A DNA stretch of 29,356 nucleotides from Fumia xinanensis (lineage in GTDB: Bacteria > Bacillota > Clostridia > Oscillospirales > Ruminococcaceae). This document shows positions 7,753 through 15,150 of this stretch, in pieces; within the stretch, counting starts at the first letter, position 1, and the number at the start of each line of letters is the position of its first letter. A model generated the notes under the pieces. It saw nothing but the letters and a program-made list of their open reading frames with translations, searched no databases and had not been told where the DNA came from. The stretch covers positions 1 to 29,356 of the forward strand of contig NZ_JACRSV010000007.1 in assembly GCF_014384905.1 (NCBI RefSeq). Direction: 5' to 3'. The position numbers and the translations under genes were made by a program.

Positions 7753-8682
7753 GTGAAACGTTTACTGAAATTACTGCCGGCGCTGCTAGCCTTATCCATG
7801 CTGTTCACCGGATGCTCCGGTACGGGAGGAATTGATCCTGCATCAATCAATTATGTCCAGCTGGAGGAACCGAAGGCAGGTCAGGATATTGCGGTATTCG
7901 ATACCAGTATGGGAGAAATCACTGTGTTGCTCTACACCGACGAGGTTCCGGAAATTGTCCAGAATTTTAAAGATTTGGTTAATGAGGGTTACTTTGACGG
8001 CCAAGTGATTTTTCAGATTGACCCGGATTATAAGGTGGCTGCCTTCGGAAGCCCAGACAAAGAGGGCGAAGAGGGAAAAACGAACGATGATAAGCCCAAG
8101 AAAGCAGAGTACTCCCAAAACCTCTGGCCCTTTGCGGGGAGTGTCTGCACAATCACCTATCAGCAGGGCGCCCTCTTTAAAAAGCCCTATTATGATTCCC
8201 GTTCTTTCTTCTTGGGCGATGCTGAGCTCACCCAAGAGGATCGGACTCAGATGAGCGAAAATGGTTTCCCGGTGATGATGAAAAACGCGTTTGAGACAAT
8301 GGGCGGCATTCCCGCCTATTCCCAGTACCATTCGGTTTACGGCAAGGTTATCAGCGGGATGGATGTGGTCAACGCCATGACGCAGGTTGCCTATAACGAA
8401 GTCCAGCCTACAGAAGAAGAATTGAAAAAGGCCGAAAAAAATGGCGTGGAATTGATGGCGGTTAAGCGCCCCCAGGAGGACATTGTCATTAACAAGGTTA
8501 CCTTGTCCACTTACGATCCCGCCCACTTCGATTCGCTGGAAAACTGTCTTACTACCGAGGAACTGAATGCACTTAAGGAAAAAAGCCAGAAGGAACAGGA
8601 AGAGCTGGATGCGGCTTCTGCTGCGAGCGCAGTAGGAGAGAGTGGAAGCAGTTCCGATTCCAGCACATCTTCAGAAGAATAA
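7753..8682 (+). CDS. Cyclophilin-like lipoprotein with degenerate active site
   Basis: A surface lipoprotein of 309 residues from GTG 7753. This start gives a compact signal peptide (KRLLKLLPALLALSMLF, then TGC with Cys21); ATG 7717 would add 12 polar residues before it. The cyclophilin core follows: IAVFDTSMGEITVLLYTDEV, NFKDLVNEGYFDG and, near the end, HSVYGKVISGMDVVNAM. The catalytic block FHRVIKDFMIQGGD of the neighbouring paralogue is here FQIDPDYKVAAFGSPD, so the catalytic Arg and Gln are gone. The NGSQFFI block is also replaced. An insert rich in Glu/Lys and a Ser/Glu-rich tail are added. It probably binds or chaperones proteins outside the membrane and does not isomerise prolines; this role is inferred. 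Confidence 0.88.
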   Translation: MKRLLKLLPALLALSMLFTGCSGTGGIDPASINYVQLEEPKAGQDIAVFDTSMGEITVLLYTDEVPEIVQNFKDLVNEGYFDGQVIFQIDPDYKVAAFGSPDKEGEEGKTNDDKPKKAEYSQNLWPFAGSVCTITYQQGALFKKPYYDSRSFFLGDAELTQEDRTQMSENGFPVMMKNAFETMGGIPAYSQYHSVYGKVISGMDVVNAMTQVAYNEVQPTEEELKKAEKNGVELMAVKRPQEDIVINKVTLSTYDPAHFDSLENCLTTEELNALKEKSQKEQEELDAASAASAVGESGSSSDSSTSSEE

Positions 8683-8703
8683 TGAAATATAAGGAGAAAG
8701 ACA

Positions 8704-9300
8704 ATGTTAAATTTTAGAGAATGCAAAGCAGGCGACCAAATTGCCGTAATGAAAACCAATATGGGCGACGTGAAAATTTTGCTTTTTCCCGAGGTTGCGC
8801 CAAAGGCAGTGGAAAACTTTACCTCTCTTGCGAAACAGGGGTACTACGATGGCATCATTTTCCATCGGGTCATCAAGGATTTTATGATCCAAGGCGGTGA
8901 CCCCACCGGAACAGGCATGGGCGGAGAGAGCGTCTGGGGCAAGCCTTTTGAGGACGAATTCAGCGAGGAAGCGAGAAACTTCCGCGGCGCGCTCTCCATG
9001 GCCAACGCCGGCCCCAACACCAACGGCAGCCAGTTTTTTATCGTCCAGGCCGGCCCAGAGGCAATGGATGAGAGGATTTTCGCCATGCTTAAACGTCAGG
9101 GCAAAAGCTTTTCTGATGACGTGGCCGAGAAGTATATGGAAGTCGGCGGTACGCCCTGGCTGGACGGTGCCCATACCGTGTTTGGACAGGTGATTGAAGG
9201 AATGGACGTGGTGGACAATATCGGAAATCTTCATGTAGACCACAGCGACAAGCCATACGAAGAAGTAAAGATTCTGGAGATTGCGATTCAAAGAACGTAG
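8704..9300 (+). CDS. Peptidyl-prolyl cis-trans isomerase, cyclophilin type
   Basis: A canonical cyclophilin that catalyses cis-trans isomerisation of X-Pro bonds. The 198 residues include the active-site block FHRVIKDFMIQGGD (Arg, Phe and Gln present), FRGALSMANAG, NGSQFFI, and PWLDGAHTVFGQV with the Trp and His of the binding pocket. There is no signal peptide, so it is cytoplasmic. A region of about 30 residues between NGSQFFI and PWLDG is longer than in minimal cyclophilins. A TAAGGAGA site lies 9 bases before the ATG. It starts 21 bases after the lipoprotein paralogue; the shared opening KAG..IAV...MG shows that the pair arose by tandem duplication. Confidence 0.96.
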   Translation: MLNFRECKAGDQIAVMKTNMGDVKILLFPEVAPKAVENFTSLAKQGYYDGIIFHRVIKDFMIQGGDPTGTGMGGESVWGKPFEDEFSEEARNFRGALSMANAGPNTNGSQFFIVQAGPEAMDERIFAMLKRQGKSFSDDVAEKYMEVGGTPWLDGAHTVFGQVIEGMDVVDNIGNLHVDHSDKPYEEVKILEIAIQRT

Positions 9301-9325
9301 TCGATCAGGAAAGAAGGTTGTTTCT

Positions 9326-10930
9326 ATGAAAGTCTGCATCGTTCAACCGGAATATTCTACAGATTATAAACGCTCTAACGAATTGTTTCAAAAGGAACTG
9401 GAATATTTAAGGGCCTGTGACGAAACCATAGATATTATTGTTATGCCCGAATCCTGCGATTGTCCTGCTCTTGCAAAAAACAAAAATGAAGCGGAGCAGA
9501 GTTCGTCCAGGTATAGAGATATTCTTTTAAAGGAAGCTGCAAACACCGCCAAACGGTGTAGCGCAATGGTTTTTATAAATGCCAGAAGCCAGGGCGAAAA
9601 GGGCCTTCGAAATACCACCTACGCTTTTGATCGGGAAGGCAGACTTGCGGGCAAATACTTCAAACAGCATCTGGTGCCGGGCGAAGTTTCTGAATTAAAG
9701 CTTGACAGTGGCTACACTTTTGAATTTTCTGAGCCAACCGTAATAGAGATTGAAGGCATTCGATTCGGATTTCTGGTTTGCTATGATTTCTATTTTTATG
9801 AGGCCTTTGCAAATATGGCGAGGCAGAAGCTGGACATCATTATCGGCTGTTCCCATCAGCGAAGCGATACCCATCGGGCCAGTCAGGTTATGTCTCAGTT
9901 TTTGGCATATAACACCAATGCTTTTGTTATCCGTTCTTCGGTATCGATGGACGAAGCGTCTGATATCGGTGGTGCAAGCATGGTGGTTGCGCCCGACGGC
10001 AAAGTGCTTTGCAACATGAGGAGTCGCATCGGAATGGAAACGGCGGATATAGACCTGTCAAACAAGTATTATAAGCCGGCCGGATATGGCAATCCCCCTG
10101 CTGCACATTATGAATATATCGAAAAAGGCAGGCGCCCCTGGAAATATCGCCCCGCTGGAAGCGCGATCGTAAAGCCGGATGCGATTATGCCCTATCCGAG
10201 AATATGTGCTCACCGGGGCTTTAATACGGTGGCTCCGGAAAACAGTCTGCCCGCCTTTGGCGCCGCAGTCGCCATGGGCGCTGAAGAAATTGAATTCGAT
10301 TTATGGCAGACAGCAGACAGCAAAATCGTTTCAAGTCACGATTCAACATTGGACAGAGTCAGCGATGGACATGGTTTTATTTATGAAAAAACCTACGACG
10401 AACTTTTGCAACTTGATTTTGGTGCGGTTCACGGTGAGCATTTTAAAGGCTTGAAGGTTTTGACGTTTGAAAAAATACTCGAAAAGTTTTCTTGTCATAC
10501 GGTGATGAATATACATATTAAATCTCAAAACAATACCGATCCACTGCCTGAACAGTATTTAAAAGATATTGTGGCACTGATAGATAAATATGATTGCCGG
10601 AAATATGTTTACTTTATGACGGGAAACGACACTGTTTTGGAACAACTCAGAAATATTGCCCCCGATATATGTAGGTGCTGCGGCGGCGGTGATGCTCCTT
10701 GGGAGATGGTTGAAAGAGCCATAAAATATGATTGCAAAAAAATTCAGCTTTTTAAACCGTGGTTTAATCAGGAAATGATTGATAAAGCGCATAGAAATGG
10801 AATGGTTTGCAATGTTTTTTGGTCGGATGATCCCGAGGAAGCTAGAAAATTCCTTCACATGGGCATCGATACCATCCTTACCAATGATTATGGCATTATA
10901 TCTCAGATTATCAAAGAACAAGCCGAGTGA
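9326..10930 (+). CDS. Fusion of a nitrilase-type amidohydrolase and a glycerophosphodiester phosphodiesterase
   Basis: A two-domain cytoplasmic protein of 534 residues. Residues 1 to about 270 form a carbon-nitrogen hydrolase with the Glu-Lys-Cys triad: E42 (VMPES), K113 (KYFKQHLVPGE) and C152 (FLVCYDFYFYE). This domain would cleave an amide, carbamoyl or nitrile. Residues about 293-534 form a GDPD domain with H296 (AHRGF), APENS, E323 and D325 (EFDLWQT) and H338 (SSHDSTLDR), all the expected metal and catalytic positions. The ATG at 9326 is chosen because an AGGAAAGAAGG site lies 8 bases before it. It follows ppi by 25 bases and is probably in the same operon. Both active sites look intact, so sequential action on one substrate is possible but unproven. 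Confidence 0.9.
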   Translation: MKVCIVQPEYSTDYKRSNELFQKELEYLRACDETIDIIVMPESCDCPALAKNKNEAEQSSSRYRDILLKEAANTAKRCSAMVFINARSQGEKGLRNTTYAFDREGRLAGKYFKQHLVPGEVSELKLDSGYTFEFSEPTVIEIEGIRFGFLVCYDFYFYEAFANMARQKLDIIIGCSHQRSDTHRASQVMSQFLAYNTNAFVIRSSVSMDEASDIGGASMVVAPDGKVLCNMRSRIGMETADIDLSNKYYKPAGYGNPPAAHYEYIEKGRRPWKYRPAGSAIVKPDAIMPYPRICAHRGFNTVAPENSLPAFGAAVAMGAEEIEFDLWQTADSKIVSSHDSTLDRVSDGHGFIYEKTYDELLQLDFGAVHGEHFKGLKVLTFEKILEKFSCHTVMNIHIKSQNNTDPLPEQYLKDIVALIDKYDCRKYVYFMTGNDTVLEQLRNIAPDICRCCGGGDAPWEMVERAIKYDCKKIQLFKPWFNQEMIDKAHRNGMVCNVFWSDDPEEARKFLHMGIDTILTNDYGIISQIIKEQAE

Positions 10931-10943
10931 TTCGGATTAACTG

Positions 10944-10987
10944 CAACAACTGCCTGACTTGACACAACGCAAGTCAGGCAGTTGTTG
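10944..10987 (+). terminator. Long hairpin after the fusion gene
   Basis: An 18-bp perfect stem (10944-10961 with 10970-10987) lies 13 bases after the stop codon. The following TGTAAAA is not a proper T run, so it may act as an inefficient terminator or as a 3'-end RNA-stabilising hairpin. Confidence 0.6.
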
Positions 10988-11067
10988 TGTAAAATGAAGG
11001 ATGAAACGGGAAATAGAAAATTTACGAGAAAGACTGTCAATTTGTTAACAATTTAGCTATTGATTTT

Positions 11068-11096
11068 TTGACAAATCACCTCTAAAATTATATTTG
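11068..11096 (+). promoter_or_regulatory. Promoter of pckG
   Basis: A consensus TTGACA (11068-11073), a 17-base spacer and a weak TATTTG (11091-11096), about 50 bases before the start codon, in an AT-rich stretch that also contains TTGTTAACAA (11042-11051). Confidence 0.5.
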
Positions 11097-11146
11097 TGGA
11101 AAATTGGTAATTTTCGATATATTATAACCGAAAGGGGAAAAAACAA

Positions 11147-12925
11147 ATGCTAACCAACAACAAAAACGTGTTGCAGTGGGTGGATGAAATGGTCGCACTC
11201 TGCAAACCTGACAAAGTCGTTTGGATCGACGGAAGTGAAGAGCAGCTGAATGCTCTGCGCGACGAGGCGGTCTCCACTGGCGAAATGATGAGACTGAATG
11301 AGGAGAAACTTCCCGGCTGTCTGTATCATAGAACCAACCCTAACGACGTTGCCCGTGTAGAGGATCGTACCTTTATTTGCTCTGTCAAAGAGGAAGATGC
11401 TGGCCCTACCAACCACTGGAAAGACCCCAAAGAGATGCACGCTATGCTGACCCCCATGTATGACGGCGTCATGAAGGGTAGAACCATGTATGTAATTCCC
11501 TATTCCATGGGTCCTATCGGTTCTAAAATGTCTAAAGTCGGTGTAGAAGTCACCGATTCTATCTACGTTGTTTTAAATATGGATATTATGACCCGTATGG
11601 GCAAACAAGCTTTTGTCCAGCTGGGTGATACTTCCAACGACTTTGTACGCGGCCTGCATGCAAAGGCTGATATCGATCCCGAAAAACGTTATATCGTTCA
11701 TTTCCCCGAAGAGAATATGATTTGTTCCATCAACTCCGGTTACGGCGGAAACGTTTTGCTGGGCAAAAAATGCTTTGCGCTCAGAATTGCTTCCTACCAG
11801 GGCAAAAATGAGGGCTGGATGGCTGAACACATGTTGATCCTGGGTATTGAAAATCCTCAGGGCGAAGTGAAATACATCTGTGCTGCTTTCCCCTCCGCCT
11901 GCGGTAAAACCAACCTGGCTATGTTGATTCCTCCGGAAGTTTACGCAAAGAAGGGGTATAAAGTCTGGACTGTCGGCGATGACATCGCCTGGCTCCGTCA
12001 GGGCGACGACGGCCGCCTCTGGGCCATCAACCCCGAAAACGGCTTCTTTGGTGTTGCTCCCGGAACCAATGTAAAATCCAATCCCAATGCGCTGCATTCT
12101 ACCGAAAAGAACACCATCTTCACCAACGTTGCAATCAACAATGACGACAATGCTGTTTGGTGGGAAGGCCTAGATAAGAATCCTCCCGTCAACGCTACCG
12201 AGTGGAAAGGCGCCAAGGTAAACGGACCGGAGTATATTGCAGACGGTAACAAGTTGGCTCACCCCAACTCCAGATTTACCGCTCCCGCTAAGAACTGCCC
12301 TTGCATCAGCCCAGAGTTTGACAATCCTAAGGGCGTTCCGATTTCCGCTATCGTGTTCGGCGGCCGCCGCGCTAAGACCGCTCCGCTGGTTTACCAGTCC
12401 TTTGACTGGAAACACGGTGTGTTTGTAGGCTCTATTATGGCTTCTGAGACCACTGCCGCTGCTGCTGGCGCTGTAGGTGTCGTTCGCCGTGACCCCATGG
12501 CTATGCTTCCCTTCTGTGGTTACAATATGGGTGACTACTGGGCTCATTGGCTGGAGATGGGCGAAAAATTGGGCGACAAAGCTCCTAAAATCTTTAATGT
12601 CAACTGGTTTAGAACCGACGATGAGGGTCACTTTATTTGGCCTGGATTTGGCGATAATATGCGTGTTCTTATGTGGATTCTCAACCGTTGTGAAGGCAAA
12701 GCAGATGCTGTTGAAACTGCAATCGGCTACGAGCCCAAACCTGAGGACATCAACATCGAAGGCTTGGATATCACTGTTGATACCATCAAAGATTTGCTGA
12801 GCGTTGACAAAGGTCTCTGGAAAGAAGACGCACAGGGTATCGAAGAGTTCTACAGCAAGTTTGGCAGCAAACTCCCCGCTGAGATGAAGAAACAGCTGGA
12901 TGAACTGAAAGCAAGACTTGCGTAA
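11147..12925 (+). CDS. pckG: Phosphoenolpyruvate carboxykinase (GTP)
   Basis: The enzyme interconverts oxaloacetate and PEP with GTP/GDP. In anaerobes it can run in the carboxylating direction to form oxaloacetate while making GTP. The 592 residues fit the GTP-dependent family. Landmarks are YVIPYSMGPIGSKMSKVGVE, the P-loop FPSACGKTN at 248-256 with the reactive C252, the metal-binding VGDDIAW around 276-282, then GVPISAIVFGGRR and the C-terminal nucleotide-pocket WFR. Codon choice is markedly biased (CTG, CCC, AAA, GGC), which suggests high expression. It is monocistronic between its own promoter and a strong terminator. An AAAGGGG site lies shortly before the ATG. Confidence 0.97.
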   Translation: MLTNNKNVLQWVDEMVALCKPDKVVWIDGSEEQLNALRDEAVSTGEMMRLNEEKLPGCLYHRTNPNDVARVEDRTFICSVKEEDAGPTNHWKDPKEMHAMLTPMYDGVMKGRTMYVIPYSMGPIGSKMSKVGVEVTDSIYVVLNMDIMTRMGKQAFVQLGDTSNDFVRGLHAKADIDPEKRYIVHFPEENMICSINSGYGGNVLLGKKCFALRIASYQGKNEGWMAEHMLILGIENPQGEVKYICAAFPSACGKTNLAMLIPPEVYAKKGYKVWTVGDDIAWLRQGDDGRLWAINPENGFFGVAPGTNVKSNPNALHSTEKNTIFTNVAINNDDNAVWWEGLDKNPPVNATEWKGAKVNGPEYIADGNKLAHPNSRFTAPAKNCPCISPEFDNPKGVPISAIVFGGRRAKTAPLVYQSFDWKHGVFVGSIMASETTAAAAGAVGVVRRDPMAMLPFCGYNMGDYWAHWLEMGEKLGDKAPKIFNVNWFRTDDEGHFIWPGFGDNMRVLMWILNRCEGKADAVETAIGYEPKPEDINIEGLDITVDTIKDLLSVDKGLWKEDAQGIEEFYSKFGSKLPAEMKKQLDELKARLA

Positions 12926-12933
12926 TTATTAAA

Positions 12934-12968
12934 TAAAAAAGCCCGGACTTTCCGGGCTTTTTTATTTT
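12934..12968 (+). terminator. Intrinsic terminator of pckG
   Basis: A GC-rich stem (AAAGCCCGGA paired with TCCGGGCTTT, around 12938-12947 and 12951-12960) followed by a long T run, 13 bases after the stop. Confidence 0.92.
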
Positions 12969-13035
12969 TTTAAGATACATATTTTTCTATGTAAATCCGG
13001 CGTTTTTCTCCATATGATAATTTGAGAAGAAATAC

Positions 13036-13064
13036 TTGACAAAGCAAAGCCCTTATGGTAAACT
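13036..13064 (+). promoter_or_regulatory. Promoter of the tRNA-Pro-Thr-Tyr cluster
   Basis: TTGACA (13036-13041), a 17-base spacer and TAAACT (13059-13064), 32 bases before tRNA-Pro. The sequence after the -10, AAAAGCTGTCAT, recurs after the -10 of the second tRNA-Tyr promoter. Confidence 0.8.
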
Positions 13065-13096
13065 ATAAAAGCTGTCATAAAATGACATGTCTAAAC

Positions 13097-13173
13097 CGGG
13101 GCGTAGCTCAGTTTGGTAGAGTGCTTGGTTTGGGACCAAGATGCCGCAGGTTCGAGTCCTGTCGCCCCGACCA
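13097..13173 (+). tRNA. tRNA-Pro (anticodon TGG)
   Basis: A 77-base cloverleaf with acceptor CGGGGCG paired to CGCCCCG, anticodon stem CTTGG/CCAAG with loop TTTGGGA (anticodon TGG), a TTCGAGT T-loop and encoded CCA at 13171-13173. Confidence 0.97.
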
Positions 13174-13255
13174 AGTAAGATAAGTAGTTTTTGCTGGTGT
13201 GACTCTGTTGTGTAGACTTATTCTACTGACTTCACACATCATGTTCATCTCATTC

Positions 13256-13331
13256 GCTGGTGTAGCTCAGTTGGTAGAGCAGCTGATTTGTAATCAGCAG
13301 GTCGGGGGTTCGAGTCCGTCCACCAGCTCCA
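13256..13331 (+). tRNA. tRNA-Thr (anticodon TGT)
   Basis: A 76-base cloverleaf with acceptor GCTGGTG/CACCAGC, anticodon stem GCTGA/TCAGC with loop TTTGTAA (anticodon TGT), and encoded CCA. It is the second gene of the cluster. Confidence 0.97.
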
Positions 13332-13348
13332 TTTTTACATTTTTATAT

Positions 13349-13434
13349 GGGCGAGTTCCCGAGTGGCCAAAGGGGGCAGACTGTAAATCTGTTGCATCAT
13401 TGCTTCGGTGGTCCGAATCCACCCTCGCCCACCA
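13349..13434 (+). tRNA. tRNA-Tyr (anticodon GTA), copy 1
   Basis: An 86-base class II tRNA with a long variable arm, acceptor GGGCGAG/CTCGCCC, anticodon loop CTGTAAA (anticodon GTA) and encoded CCA. It is identical over all 86 bases to the copy at 14946-15031. Confidence 0.97.
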
Positions 13435-13437
13435 AAC

Positions 13438-13467
13438 CAAAACTCCAGTCAAAGGGCTGGAGTTTTG
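13438..13467 (+). terminator. Terminator of the tRNA cluster
   Basis: A hairpin (AAAACTCCAG paired with CTGGAGTTTT) starts 4 bases after the tRNA-Tyr CCA. It is followed only by a short T run, so read-through is conceivable. Confidence 0.75.
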
Positions 13468-13473
13468 CTATGT

Positions 13474-13597
13474 CCGAAGGGTGGCTTCGGGAGGAACGTC
13501 AAGAAATATGCCAGGGCATGTTTGCAGCGACCGGCCTTCCCGAAATGTCCTGACTCACAGGGTTATTCCGCCCAAGTGGGAAGGAAAAGGGGGATCC
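13474..13597 (+). other. Non-coding stretch with competing hairpins
   Basis: No convincing gene. A perfect 6-bp hairpin (13474-13479 with 13485-13490) competes with a longer-range stem (13486-13492 with 13538-13544). A perfect 12-base palindrome, GGGGGATCCCCC, lies at 13589-13600. The stretch separates tRNA-Tyr copy 1 from an extra copy of its 3' end. Confidence 0.45.
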
Positions 13598-13612
13598 CCC
13601 TCGCCCACCAAA
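13598..13612 (+). repeat. Extra copy of the tRNA-Tyr 3' end (att-like or tRNA remnant)
   Basis: These 15 bases (CCCTCGCCCACCAAA) repeat 13422-13436 exactly, the 3' acceptor strand, CCA and two following bases of tRNA-Tyr copy 1. The preceding 13566-13597 also has tRNA-Tyr-like pieces (TTCC, AAGTGG, AAAAGGGGG). It may be the scar of an integrated element or a broken third tRNA-Tyr. Confidence 0.55.
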
Positions 13613-13648
13613 ATACCCCAGCTTGGAGTGAGCTGGGGTATTTTTTAT
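13612..13648 (+). terminator. Intrinsic terminator after the tRNA-Tyr remnant
   Basis: AAATACCCCAGCTT pairs with GAGCTGGGGTATTT and is followed by a T run. As with the two intact tRNA-Tyr genes, a terminator directly follows the CCA, which favours a former tRNA gene here. From 13649 to 13820 nothing else is recognisable. Confidence 0.8.
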
Positions 13649-13820
13649 TTTTCAAAATCTAAGCTTGGGAGGGGCGTCCCCCAAATTACTGGAATCCGCT
13701 CAGTTATAGCAGGAAAAAGAATAGAGTATCCTCATTGTAGTACCAGCCAAAACGGTTAAGTTTAATAGGATTTATGGATACATAGATTTTCACTTAGCCA
13801 TTTTCCTCTTGAGCAGCCAT

Positions 13821-13848
13821 TTGACTTTGTACAGCGGTGTGCTATAAT
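13821..13848 (+). promoter_or_regulatory. Promoter of the YitT-family gene
   Basis: TTGACT (13821-13826), a 16-base spacer and a perfect TATAAT (13843-13848) with an extended -10 TG two bases upstream. Confidence 0.75.
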
Positions 13849-13929
13849 TTGGGTGAAAAACTTTATTTGGCGGCAAGCTGATTGTGGAAATACTATTCTT
13901 GATAACTTCTGTAGTAATGAGGAATTTAT

Positions 13930-14823
13930 ATGAAAAGCACACTATTGAACAAGGAAGCAGGCCTTTTTCTGCGTCTTCGGGACCATATAGGCAGATTTGT
14001 ATTAATTCTATTGGCTTCAGTCATTATGGCTGTCAATATTAAGAGCTTTGTGGAGGCGGGAGGGCTCTTTCCCGGCGGATTCAACGGCCTTACTCTGCTG
14101 ATTCAAAGAAGTGCACAAGAGTTCTGGAACCTTTCTTTGCCCTTTTCCCTGATAAATTTTCTGCTAAATGCAGTGCCGGCACTCCTCAGTTTTCGACTGC
14201 TTGGCAAACGGTTCACACTCTACTCCTGTTTGATGATTGTGATAACCAGTATATTAACCGATGTGATTCCCTCTATGCCATTGACGGATGATATTTTGCT
14301 GATTTGTATTTTTGGTGGGATCATCAATGGATTTGCCATTAGTTTGTGCCTGATGGGGCGCGCCACCAGCGGTGGCACCGATTTTATTGCGGTGGCTTTG
14401 TCTCAAAAACTGAATGTGGACTCCTGGAACTACATTTTGTTGGGTAACGCGGTTATGCTTGTAGTTGCAGGCCTGCTTTTCGGCTGGGACAAGGCACTCT
14501 ACTCGATCATTTTCCAGTTTGCTTCCACTCAAATTGTAAAAATGATGGATACTCGCTATAAGAGGACCACTCTTTTTATTATTTCAGATAAATCTGAGGA
14601 AATTTATAGACATATCCGGGAATTAACACATCACGGAGCTACCCTGTTTTGTGGAACAGGTCTCTACAATGGAGAGCCGCGTTCAATGATTTATTCGGTC
14701 ATTTCAGGCAATCAAGTCAAAAACGTGACGAAAGTAGTGCGGAAGGTAGACCCGAAAGCTTTTGTTAATATTTTAAAAACCGACCAGGTAGCAGGAAATT
14801 TTTATCAGCGTCCCAACGATTAA
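13930..14823 (+). CDS. YitT-family membrane protein with C-terminal DUF2179 domain
   Basis: An integral membrane protein of 297 residues. The first 200 hold about five to six hydrophobic segments with family motifs such as AVNIKSFVEAGGLFPGGFNGLTLLIQ (split here over one segment), GGIINGFAISLCLMGRATSGGTDFIA and the following GWDKALYSIIFQFAST. The last 80 residues form the soluble DUF2179 domain (TTLFIISDKSEEI, HGATLFCGTGLYNGEPR). The family's transport activity is not firmly established; YitT-type proteins are predicted transporters. A GAGGAA site lies 6 bases before the ATG. It sits alone between two identical tRNA-Tyr genes, with its own promoter. Confidence 0.92.
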   Translation: MKSTLLNKEAGLFLRLRDHIGRFVLILLASVIMAVNIKSFVEAGGLFPGGFNGLTLLIQRSAQEFWNLSLPFSLINFLLNAVPALLSFRLLGKRFTLYSCLMIVITSILTDVIPSMPLTDDILLICIFGGIINGFAISLCLMGRATSGGTDFIAVALSQKLNVDSWNYILLGNAVMLVVAGLLFGWDKALYSIIFQFASTQIVKMMDTRYKRTTLFIISDKSEEIYRHIRELTHHGATLFCGTGLYNGEPRSMIYSVISGNQVKNVTKVVRKVDPKAFVNILKTDQVAGNFYQRPND

Positions 14824-14861
14824 ATTAGGAAAAATAAATTGCGCAAAAAGGCAAATATTCC

Positions 14862-14890
14862 TTGACATCATCTTAAAATTATGATAAAAT
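14862..14890 (+). promoter_or_regulatory. Promoter of the second tRNA-Tyr
   Basis: TTGACA (14862-14867), a 17-base spacer and TAAAAT (14885-14890). A CTGTCAT/ATGACAG inverted repeat (14898-14904 with 14926-14932) lies between it and the tRNA. Confidence 0.8.
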
Positions 14891-14945
14891 AAAAAAGCTG
14901 TCATGTTAGGACAAGCTCTATTGAAATGACAGTTATTTATCAGAT

Positions 14946-15031
14946 GGGCGAGTTCCCGAGTGGCCAAAGGGGGCAGACTGTAAATCTGTTGCATCATTGC
15001 TTCGGTGGTCCGAATCCACCCTCGCCCACCA
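14946..15031 (+). tRNA. tRNA-Tyr (anticodon GTA), copy 2
   Basis: Identical over 86 bases to 13349-13434, including the variable arm and CCA. The flanks differ and it has its own promoter and terminator, so it is an independent single-gene unit. Confidence 0.97.
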
Positions 15032-15070
15032 AAAAGCCGCTGAGTATTATTCTCAGCGGCTTTTTCTTTT
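15032..15070 (+). terminator. Terminator of the second tRNA-Tyr
   Basis: AAAAGCCGCTGAG pairs with CTCAGCGGCTTTTT and is followed by more T residues, directly after the CCA. Confidence 0.92.
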
Positions 15071-15150
15071 GATACTGCTATTTTTAACAATAGAGCGGCT
15101 GTCGGCGTAAGTGCGCCACGGCTTCATGGTTAAACAGGAGGGTCGTTATC

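Noticed and set aside
13470..13553. 27-codon frame starting with ATG after a GGAG
   Set aside because: The apparent ribosome-binding site is part of the tRNA terminator stem, and the frame overlaps competing hairpins; the evidence is too thin for a gene.
13199..13759. 186-codon plus-strand frame
   Set aside because: It runs through tRNA-Thr, tRNA-Tyr and two terminators, so it is not a gene.
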